A stretch of DNA of 6,248 nt from the NCBI GenBank assembly GCA_002448875.1, contig DKAS01000215.1:1752-7999 (forward strand), in the 5' to 3' direction. Within the stretch, counting starts at the first letter, position 1; each line of letters opens with the position of its first letter. Below are positions 1 to 5,029 of the stretch, piece by piece. Source of the stretch: Proteobacteria bacterium UBA6920 (GTDB lineage: Bacteria > Pseudomonadota > Gammaproteobacteria > SG8-11). A program made the translations under genes and the position numbers. Below the pieces are notes generated by a model, which was not told where the DNA came from, did not search any database, and saw only the letters and a program-made list of their open reading frames with translations.

Positions 1-393
1 CCCTGCCACACGCCGATGAAGACCTACGCGCCGGTGAAAACCACGGCGGCGCTGCTCGACGGCGAAGTTTTCCTGTCCGATCGCTGCTGCGGCGAAGCCG
101 GCACCTTCGCCGTGTCGCGCCCCGATATCGCCACCCAGGTGCGCTTCTGCAAACAGGAGCAGATCATCAAGAACGTGCAGCAGGCCACCGGCGGCACGGA
201 AAGCAAGACGCCGGTCAAACTCCTCACCACCTGCCCCGCCTGCCTGCAGGGCCTGTCGCGCTACGAAGGCGAAACCAATGTCAGCGCCGACTACGTGATC
301 GTCGAGCTGGCCAACAAGAACCTGGGTGCCGACTGGCAGAAGGTCTACGCGCAGAAGATCCGCAACGGCGGCATCGAGCCGGTGCTGTTGTAA
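1..393 (+). CDS. C-terminal part of a cysteine-rich Fe-S / FAD-linked oxidoreductase (5' end outside window)
   Basis: Frame 1 is open from the first base (the peptide starts PCHTPMKTYAP) to TAA at 391-393, so this is the last ~130 residues of a longer protein; the ATG at 16 is internal. The visible part is a cysteine-rich domain of the GlpC/HdrB/LldE type: a CHTP cysteine at the edge, then DRCCGEAGTFA (CCG at nucleotides 85-93) and a CPAC pair (about nucleotides 232-243). In that family these cysteines bind an Fe-S cluster or pass electrons between a flavin dehydrogenase module and an acceptor. The spacing between CCG and CxxC (46 residues) is longer than the roughly 35 usual for the generic domain. 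The ending resembles the very large proteobacterial proteins that join an FAD-binding oxidase module, ferredoxin-type clusters and a CCG domain (often annotated DUF3683). That identification is from memory and the substrate is unknown. Confidence 0.8.
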   Translation, partial: PCHTPMKTYAPVKTTAALLDGEVFLSDRCCGEAGTFAVSRPDIATQVRFCKQEQIIKNVQQATGGTESKTPVKLLTTCPACLQGLSRYEGETNVSADYVIVELANKNLGADWQKVYAQKIRNGGIEPVLL

Positions 394-415
394 ACCACCC
401 ACACGCGCCGCCGCA

Positions 416-700
416 TCACTGCCGGTGGGCGCTGTACGAGAGCAATGCAATCCACGGCAAGGCCACGCCCGCCAGGGAAAGTCCCGCCGCCAGCATGCGC
501 CCCACCGTCCAGGACCTGGCGGCGGCCATCACTACCAGGGCGATAACCAGCACCTCCAATATCAGCAGCGTGGCGTACATCGCCCGCAGCAACCAGGGCG
601 CGCAGGCTTCGTTGCACAACGGTGTCCAGAACCGCCAGAGCCACGGCAGAAGAGCGGCAATCACCAGAACATAGGCCATGGTAAGCAGGCGCTGCGCCAT
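416..700 (-). CDS. Small three-helix inner-membrane protein, unknown function
   Basis: 94 residues, TGA at 416-418. Three hydrophobic segments are evident: about residues 7-24, 37-61 and 68-88. Short polar connectors carry a CxxxC pair (C29, C33) in the first loop and basic residues (R62, R68) in the second. I chose the ATG at 698-700 because GGAG lies 6 nt upstream of it. The frame stays open further upstream, with ATGs at 725-727 and 875-877, but the added peptide is polar, Arg-rich and without a comparable ribosome-binding site. The gene converges on the Fe-S oxidoreductase with only 22 nt between stop codons. I do not recognise a family. Hydrophobicity and a good ribosome-binding site support a real gene, but no homology was tested. 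Confidence 0.62.
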   Translation of the reverse strand: MAQRLLTMAYVLVIAALLPWLWRFWTPLCNEACAPWLLRAMYATLLILEVLVIALVVMAAARSWTVGRMLAAGLSLAGVALPWIALLSYSAHRQ

Positions 701-965
701 GCTGGTCTCCACAAAACCTGAATCCATAGAGTATCCGCCACTCGCAAGGTAACATTTCCCACGGCATTCAGTCGCCGTTTTCCGCACCCTTTCGCCACTC
801 GCGGCCAATAGATACACTGCGTGGATACCTAGCCGACGCTGCCACCTATAAAAAAAACTCCGTTGCCAACGCGGCAATATACGGCGTAAACAGTCTCATG
901 GATGAATGGCGTCAGTCGCCGGTCGGGACTGACAGGGCAAGAACCTGAACCTGAAGAGGTGTGCT
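701..965. other. Divergent intergenic region upstream of the small membrane protein and the lipoprotein operon
   Basis: This 265-nt stretch separates two divergent genes and must carry promoters for both. It is more AT-rich than its surroundings, with an eight-A run at 850-857. It holds an inverted repeat (TTGCC 863-867 / GGCAA 873-877, flanked by CCGT and ACGG) and a 10-bp direct repeat, CGCCACTCGC, at 736-745 and 793-802. No convincing promoter for the minus-strand gene could be picked out. The extended reading frame of the membrane protein crosses part of this stretch but is not believed to be coding here. Confidence 0.5.
850..892 (+). promoter_or_regulatory. Candidate promoter for the lipoprotein-barrel operon
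   Basis: A TTGCCA (863-868) resembling a sigma-70 -35 box is followed, after 18 nt, by TAAACA (887-892), a weak -10 match (three of six bases). An A8 tract at 850-857 sits just upstream of the -35, where an UP element would lie. The 5' leader would be roughly 65 nt. Alternatives are TATAAA at 847-852 (five of six to a -10 but no good -35) and TATACG at 878-883. The -35 is part of an inverted repeat, which could be an operator. This is pattern matching only. Confidence 0.3.
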
Positions 966-1802
966 ATGCGGTGTTATCTTTGCCTCGCTCACGCCAGCCT
1001 GCTGCTCGTCACGCTGTTGGCGGGGTGCGAAGGATCCAGCGATGGCTCCCGTTCCTACTGGGTCGGTGGCTCCACCGTCCCCACCCGCGATATCGAAGCC
1101 CGTATCATCGCCACCGTGTTCGACGGCAAAGAAACGGAAATAGAGGCGAAGATGCGCGACATGACCCAACTGACCGACGACGTGTTTATCTACTTTTTCG
1201 GCGATTCCGATACTTTGCGCGCTACTGCCGCCGACAGCAGCGCCGCACCGCATTTCGGTGACGACCTCTACGATCAGGTCAGGGACTACGCCGACACCCG
1301 CAAGATTCTCAAGACTGAGTACTGGTATAGCGGCAACGATTTTACCTACACCGCCAGCTTCCCCGGCGATTACACTGGCCGCACCTTCATCGTTTCCCTG
1401 ACCCGCCATCACGGCCGCCTTTCGGCGCCCGCCTCCCTGGCGACCATTCCCGATGCCTTCGCCATCCTCGACCCGGTCAATGATCAGAGCTACCGGCTGG
1501 CAGTGGACGACATCACCCTGACCTGGGCGCCGGCGGGTCTGACGGATCACATGTCCGTCGCCATCGACCTGGCCTGCGAGGATAATCTGCGTTTCAGCGC
1601 CAGCTTCGATATTGCGGGCGATCCCGGGGTCCGCACCCTGACCGCCGCCGAACTGGCCGCCGCCTTTGCCGATATCAAGACCCCATGCAACGGGCCGCTG
1701 CGCCTGCTCCGCTCCCGGCCCGGCAGTCTCGATCTGGAATATGGCGGCGGCACCATTTCCGGCCGCCAGGAGCGCCGGGTGCGCATCGCCCTGGCACCTT
1801 GA
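966..1802 (+). CDS. Predicted lipoprotein, unknown function
   Basis: 278 residues, TGA at 1800-1802, with GAGG upstream of the ATG (AAGAGGTGTGCT-ATG). The N-terminus is a type II signal peptide: a hydrophobic stretch (residues 10-20) ending in the lipobox LAGC, so C21 would be lipidated. Residue +2 is Glu rather than Asp, which in E. coli would favour sorting to the outer membrane. The mature part is mainly beta-rich by eye. Residues ~40-150 include an acidic, aromatic patch (DDVFIYFFGDSD, 71-82). From ~165 an Ig-like stretch begins with ILDPVNDQSYRL and DDITLTWAPAG, the pattern seen in bacterial surface beta-sandwich domains. C204 and C241 are the only mature cysteines apart from C21 and could form a disulfide. 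It lies 19 nt before the barrel gene, so the two products may act together at the outer membrane. I do not recognise a specific family. Confidence 0.85.
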   Translation: MRCYLCLAHASLLLVTLLAGCEGSSDGSRSYWVGGSTVPTRDIEARIIATVFDGKETEIEAKMRDMTQLTDDVFIYFFGDSDTLRATAADSSAAPHFGDDLYDQVRDYADTRKILKTEYWYSGNDFTYTASFPGDYTGRTFIVSLTRHHGRLSAPASLATIPDAFAILDPVNDQSYRLAVDDITLTWAPAGLTDHMSVAIDLACEDNLRFSASFDIAGDPGVRTLTAAELAAAFADIKTPCNGPLRLLRSRPGSLDLEYGGGTISGRQERRVRIALAP

Positions 1803-1821
1803 TAGAAAAGGAGACAACATC

Positions 1822-2331
1822 ATGCAACGCGCGCTGTGGATTCTGCTCGCTGTCCTGATATCCTCCGCCGCCAGCGCCGAGGGCGGCTGGTATGTAAACG
1901 CCGGCGTGGGCCGGATGGAGGTCAGCGGCGAGGATTACGACGCTGGCGACTTCTACCGCCTGCTGGCGGGCTATCGCCTCAATCCCTACTTCGCCGTGGA
2001 AACCGCCACCGAAGCTTATGACCGCATGACTCTGCGCGGCGACCACGCCGTCTGGCTGAATGGCTTCGGTCAATTGGCGGCGGCACAAGGCCGCGTCACC
2101 TATCGCCGACTGACGTTCCGGGGCGACGCCGGCGTCGTCCTGTGGCGCCTCTATGCCCACGCCTTCGATCGCGCCGCTGGCCGCGACCAGGGCGTCAGCC
2201 CCTATCTGGACTTCGGTCTGAACATCGCCCTGCCGGCGAAAATCCGCCTCGGCGGCGAAATAGCCTGGCGTTACGACATCAGCGGCAGAATGCTGTACAG
2301 CAATATGTTGCACGCTGGCTTTGAATTCTAA
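1822..2331 (+). CDS. Small outer-membrane beta-barrel protein (OmpA-like / OMP beta-barrel type)
   Basis: 169 residues, TAA at 2329-2331. GGAG at 1810-1813 lies 8 nt before the ATG, which fixes the start even though the frame is open further upstream. A type I signal peptide occupies residues 1-19 (hydrophobic 4-16, then SSAASA, cleaved before EGGWY). The mature ~150 residues alternate polar and hydrophobic residues in short strands (GGWYVNAGVGRMEV; FYRLLAGYRLNPYFAVE; KIRLGGEIAWRYDI). They end in GFEF, the C-terminal Phe read by the BAM complex. The size suits an eight-stranded barrel of the OMP_b-brl class. The segment GYRLNPYFAVETATE is typical of that class, where a strand pair follows the first hairpin. 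It is almost certainly co-transcribed with the lipoprotein. Such small barrels have varied roles (adhesion, membrane stability, scaffolding), and nothing here chooses between them. Confidence 0.88.
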   Translation: MQRALWILLAVLISSAASAEGGWYVNAGVGRMEVSGEDYDAGDFYRLLAGYRLNPYFAVETATEAYDRMTLRGDHAVWLNGFGQLAAAQGRVTYRRLTFRGDAGVVLWRLYAHAFDRAAGRDQGVSPYLDFGLNIALPAKIRLGGEIAWRYDISGRMLYSNMLHAGFEF

Positions 2332-2341
2332 ACACCTTCCC

Positions 2342-2364
2342 GACCGCGGCGGCGGTCCGTTTTT
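2342..2364 (+). terminator. Candidate intrinsic terminator after the barrel gene
   Basis: GACCGC (2342-2347) and GCGGTC (2352-2357) form a 6-bp GC stem with a GGCG loop. CG and five Ts (2360-2364) follow, 11 nt after the barrel stop. It is compact but has the form of an intrinsic terminator. The same bases also form the left arm of a much longer stem with 2424-2453, so the two folds exclude each other. Confidence 0.45.
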
Positions 2365-2453
2365 CCGGGACGTCCAGCGCCAGGGATGGCGCTGGTCGAG
2401 CCCACAGGGATGTGGCTGTTGCGGTCCCGGAAAAGCGGACCGCCACCGCCGCG
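2345..2453 (+). ncRNA. Structured intergenic element: long imperfect stem enclosing two hairpins with AGGGAT loops (TwoAYGGAY-like / CsrA-site-like)
   Basis: The outer arms 2345-2371 and 2424-2453 pair along 27 positions, with one G-U pair (2360:2435) and a 3-nt bulge in the right arm. Inside, hairpin 1 is a perfect 8-bp stem (CCAGCGCC 2374-2381 / GGCGCTGG 2388-2395) with loop AGGGAT. Hairpin 2 has stem CCAC (2402-2405) / GTGG (2412-2415), extendable by two pairs across one bulged C, with the same loop AGGGAT (2406-2411). Two consecutive hairpins with such loops recall the TwoAYGGAY RNA motif reported from gammaproteobacteria and metagenomes; the loops here have G where that name has Y. The core ACAGGGATGT also matches the E. 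coli CsrA SELEX consensus. The GGA loops are on the plus strand, in the 3' region of the barrel transcript. It may instead be a REP-like dispersed repeat or a bidirectional terminator. Structure was folded by eye. Confidence 0.55.
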
Positions 2454-2482
2454 TAAAGCGGACGGGAACACCACCCGAGCCA

Positions 2483-2761
2483 CTAACCTCCGCTCAGCGC
2501 CTGAAAGATATAAACGGTCGCGTCTTCCGCCACCCGATCCGACAGCGTTCTGCGATCGACCACCCAGATGTCATTGATAGCGAGATTCACATGGCGGCGC
2601 AGCGCGCCGTTTTCATCGAGTATGTAATCGGTGAAACCCGGCGCCAGGGCGTTGATCGCCTGCAACACCTCGGCCACCGAGCCGGCCGGCACGGTGATCG
2701 TCCGGTTTTCCAGCTGGGGAAAAAACCGGTAAAGGTGCGACGTCATCTGTACCGCGGGCAT
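2483..2761 (-). CDS. MoaD/ThiS-family beta-grasp protein with C-terminal Gly-Gly
   Basis: 92 residues from the ATG at 2759-2761; TAG at 2483-2485. It has the beta-grasp layout of sulfur-carrier proteins: an N-terminal strand (SHLYRFFPQLENRTITV), helix around VAEVLQAINALAP (residues 29-41), then VNLAINDIWVV, and a final strand VYIFQALSGG. In MoaD and ThiS the terminal Gly-Gly is adenylated by an E1-like enzyme (MoeB/ThiF) and thiocarboxylated; some relatives are conjugated to proteins. The diglycine is intact here, so carrier or modifier activity is plausible. The gene starts 5 nt after the beta-propeller stop, suggesting translational coupling. A second in-frame ATG at 2744-2746 would give 87 residues; neither start has a clear Shine-Dalgarno, so the start is uncertain. 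No E1-like, molybdopterin or thiamin gene lies in the window, so assignment to either cofactor pathway is unsupported. Confidence 0.82.
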   Translation of the reverse strand: MPAVQMTSHLYRFFPQLENRTITVPAGSVAEVLQAINALAPGFTDYILDENGALRRHVNLAINDIWVVDRRTLSDRVAEDATVYIFQALSGG

Positions 2762-2766
2762 GGCGC

Positions 2767-3951
2767 TCAGCCGAACCGCACCGAATACACCTGCGGAAAG
2801 TTGTTGCCCAGGCATTGCCAGGTCTCGCCGCGATCCTGGGACAGGTAAACATTGCCGGTGGAGCTGCCGAAACACACGCAGTCGCCGGCCACGTCCAGGG
2901 CATGACGGAACACGATGTCGTAGGCGTTCTGCTGCGGCAGCCCCTGACGAAAAGACTGCCAGGACTGACCGCCATCGCTGGTGCGCGCCACGTACAGGCC
3001 GCCGGCGATCGCCATGCGTTGCGAATCCGCCTGCGCCGGCACCACCCAGGCGGTGCGTCCGTCCTTGCCATCGACGGCGATGGGAAAACCAAAATGCACG
3101 CCCGCTTCCGGCACGCTCACCTTCCGCCAGTTCTGCGCCCCGTCCGCGCTGTAAAAAACGCCGCAGTGATTCTGCTGCCAGAGATGATTCGGCTGCCCGG
3201 GACAGCTGGCGATAAAATGGGGATCGTGCCCCCACTCCGCCCGCGGGTTGGGCGCATAATCATTCACCATGCCGAGATTGCGCCCTGCCCAGGTGCGACC
3301 GCCGTCCCGGGTTTCGATGACGCCGGCCGAAGACACGGCGACATGGATATGCGCAGGATCGCGCGGATCGACGACGATGGAATGAATGCCGGGCTCGAAC
3401 ACGCCATAGTCGACGCTCGCCGGCGTGCCATACCAGCGGTTTTCGCTGGTGGCGTCGCCGGTGAACAAATCACCGCCGCGGCTGTCGTGGTTCCACAGGG
3501 GCCGATTCAGCTCCCAGGTGTCGCCACCGTCGTCACTGACAAACAGACCACCCGGAATGGTGCCGGCGTACAAGCGGCCTGGTTGGCCGGCATGGCCGAA
3601 GGCGATATTCCAGATCTTATACACGACGGCGTCACTGTATTCCGGTTTCGCGGCCGGGGCGTTGGGATCGAAATCCGGGGTGGGCAGGTATTTGGTAATG
3701 TAGCGCGCACCCTTGGGATATTTCAATGAAGTCACATCCTCCCAGGTGTCGCCACCGTCACGGGAGCGGGAAAGCTTGGGCCCCCAATGGCCATGATCCA
3801 GCGCGGACCACAGCGTCCCGTCGCGCGGATCCCGCGTCGCGTAACACACCGGTATGCCGGCATGGGCGATAGGGCGCGGCCGCCAGTCGCCTTTGCCGCC
3901 ATCGACGATAACCGTGCCTTTACGTGTTCCCAGCAGAATCATTTTAGACAT
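2767..3951 (-). CDS. Six-Asp-box (BNR) beta-propeller protein, sialidase/YCF48-like fold, cytoplasmic
   Basis: 394 residues, TGA at 2767-2769. The start is fixed by GAGGAG 5 nt before the ATG. Six Asp-box motifs of the form S/T-x-D-G-G-x-T/S/N-W are visible at residues 63-70 (SRDGGDTW), 139-146 (SDDGGDTW), 214-221 (TRDGGRTW), 268-275 (SADGAQNW), 324-331 (TSDGGQSW) and 371-378 (SQDRGETW). Their spacing of ~50-75 residues fits one per propeller blade. Asp boxes are structural turns and do not prove sialidase activity. I see no arginine triad or catalytic set that I could assign to GH33. There is no signal peptide (MSKMILLGTRKGTVIV), unlike secreted glycosidases. Residues 154-178 and HDPH (242-245) look like conserved non-blade segments that may form the central site. 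Proteins like this are often annotated exo-alpha-sialidase or glycosyl hydrolase; I would not carry that label over. The tight link to a beta-grasp protein suggests a joint role. Confidence 0.87.
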   Translation of the reverse strand: MSKMILLGTRKGTVIVDGGKGDWRPRPIAHAGIPVCYATRDPRDGTLWSALDHGHWGPKLSRSRDGGDTWEDVTSLKYPKGARYITKYLPTPDFDPNAPAAKPEYSDAVVYKIWNIAFGHAGQPGRLYAGTIPGGLFVSDDGGDTWELNRPLWNHDSRGGDLFTGDATSENRWYGTPASVDYGVFEPGIHSIVVDPRDPAHIHVAVSSAGVIETRDGGRTWAGRNLGMVNDYAPNPRAEWGHDPHFIASCPGQPNHLWQQNHCGVFYSADGAQNWRKVSVPEAGVHFGFPIAVDGKDGRTAWVVPAQADSQRMAIAGGLYVARTSDGGQSWQSFRQGLPQQNAYDIVFRHALDVAGDCVCFGSSTGNVYLSQDRGETWQCLGNNFPQVYSVRFG

Positions 3952-4007
3952 GGGTTCTCCTCATTTAACGCTGTCAGTCCGTTAGCCATCCACGATACCG
4001 CACCCGC

Positions 4008-4943
4008 TCATCCGCCCACGCCGCGTGCCACGTCGCCATCGAGGTTGATCAGCCAGTCTTCCACCTGGCGCAGGCGTCCCTGCGCCGCCTGCGCCAGGCT
4101 GAGTTCATCGCGCGCCTGGTCCAGGTTGAGCTTGCGCTGCAGACCCGCGCGGTTGAGCTGCATACCGGTGCCCTCGTTCTCATCGAGAAAGGATTGAAAG
4201 GCCTCGCCCTCCAGCGTCACCAGCTGCATGGCGGTCAGCGCCGACACCGATGCCGCCCGCCGCTGACCGGTAAACAGGGAGTATTCGCCGAAGTACTCGC
4301 CGGGGCGCAGCAGCGCCGTGGTCACTTCCCGGCCGTCGACGGCGATATGCACCCGGGCGGCGCCGTGACAGACCACATACATGTGGCGCTCGATCTGACC
4401 TTCATGGGCGATGACTGTGCCCGGTTCGACCGCTACCAGCAGCGACAGGTAGCTCAGCTCGTGAAACGCGGCATTATCCAGATCGGCGAACAGGGGCACG
4501 CAGCGCAGCGCGGTTTCGATTACCCGGTTCTTGCAGCGATTGATGACGGCAGTGCGCAGGGCGCTGTGGGAGTCCAGCAGCGCGCTGAAGATTTCCGCGG
4601 GAATTTCCAGCACCAGACCGGGCCGGGTGGCGCTCACCGTGGCGATGCGCGGCATCATGAACAGACCGGCCAGCTCGCCGATGATATCGCCGGCACCCAG
4701 CAGCGCCAGTGTGCGGCTGCCGTTGTCACCGGCAACACTGGCCTGCATCTGGCCGTCGATGATCAGATACAGAGTTTTATCGTCCTGCCCCTGGCGGCAC
4801 AGCACTTCGCCTGCGTCCACCGGTCGCAGCAGGCCCTGGCTGGCCAGCTGTGCCACCTGCCCGGTGCTCAGCAGGTCGCCCAGCAGCTTGTTCTTCTTCA
4901 CCACCTTGCCGACCACCGCCAGCACCACTTCCGGTTTGAGCAT
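4008..4943 (-). CDS. Tandem cyclic-nucleotide-binding domain (CNB) protein without DNA-binding domain
   Basis: 311 residues, TGA at 4008-4010, with GGGAGG just before the ATG at 4941-4943. Two CNB domains are seen. The first is at ~20-125 (AGEVLCRQGQ, LYLIIDGQMQ, GDIIGELAGLF with MPRIATVSA at 97-105). The second is at ~148-255 (PGTVIAHEGQ, MYVVCHGAARV, GEYFGEYSLF with GQRRAASVSA at 226-235). The second phosphate-binding cassette is canonical (FGE...RRAASV), so it probably binds cAMP or cGMP. In the first, the cassette reads IGELAGLFMMPRIATV, keeping the key Glu and Arg but less typical. Residues 256-311 are a charged helical tail, possibly coiled coil (QARDELSLAQAAQGRLRQVEDWLINL). There is no HTH as in Crp, no kinase, GGDEF or transporter domain, so it resembles a regulatory subunit (compare eukaryotic PKA R, which also has two CNBs) that would act through a partner. 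It follows the MtfA-like gene by 83 nt and precedes the propeller gene by 56 nt. Confidence 0.88.
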   Translation of the reverse strand: MLKPEVVLAVVGKVVKKNKLLGDLLSTGQVAQLASQGLLRPVDAGEVLCRQGQDDKTLYLIIDGQMQASVAGDNGSRTLALLGAGDIIGELAGLFMMPRIATVSATRPGLVLEIPAEIFSALLDSHSALRTAVINRCKNRVIETALRCVPLFADLDNAAFHELSYLSLLVAVEPGTVIAHEGQIERHMYVVCHGAARVHIAVDGREVTTALLRPGEYFGEYSLFTGQRRAASVSALTAMQLVTLEGEAFQSFLDENEGTGMQLNRAGLQRKLNLDQARDELSLAQAAQGRLRQVEDWLINLDGDVARGVGG

Positions 4944-5005
4944 GCCCCCTCCCTAGTTTGCCGCGCGACGCGTTACCGCCGCCGTTTTTATCGTGGCTCC
5001 ATCAT

Positions 5006-5029
5006 TGACCGGGTGTGGCTCCCCGGTCA
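5006..5029. repeat. Perfect 8-bp inverted repeat overlapping the MtfA-like stop codon
   Basis: TGACCGGG (5006-5013) and CCCGGTCA (5022-5029) enclose an 8-nt spacer. Read on the minus strand, the hairpin begins with the TGA stop of the peptidase gene. No T-run follows on either strand, so it is not a standard intrinsic terminator. It could slow 3' decay or mark a transcript boundary between the peptidase and the CNB gene. Confidence 0.5.

Noticed and set aside
416..877. Longer version of the small membrane protein starting at 877 or 727
   Set aside because: The added N-terminus is polar and Arg-rich with no good ribosome-binding site, whereas the ATG at 698-700 has GGAG at 6 nt spacing and leads straight into the first hydrophobic segment.
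912..1823. Long minus-strand open frame (~303 codons) opposite the lipoprotein gene
   Set aside because: Gly/Ala/Val-rich translation without recognisable domains, covering the reverse of a gene with a clear signal peptide, lipobox and ribosome-binding site; typical antisense openness in GC-rich DNA.
2483..3235. Extending the MoaD-like gene upstream to a 250-residue protein
   Set aside because: The extra 158 residues overlap the propeller gene in another frame and are low-complexity Arg/Ala/Gly; the beta-grasp domain is complete from 2761 or 2746.
2815..3729. Plus-strand open frame (~304 codons) opposite the beta-propeller gene
   Set aside because: The opposite strand encodes six Asp-box motifs with a good ribosome-binding site; this frame is rich in Ala, Gly, Arg and His with no domain pattern.
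2767..3951. Calling the propeller a true sialidase (exo-alpha-sialidase)
   Set aside because: Asp boxes are structural and occur in many propellers; I could not assign the catalytic arginine triad, Asp or Tyr/Glu pair, and there is no secretion signal.
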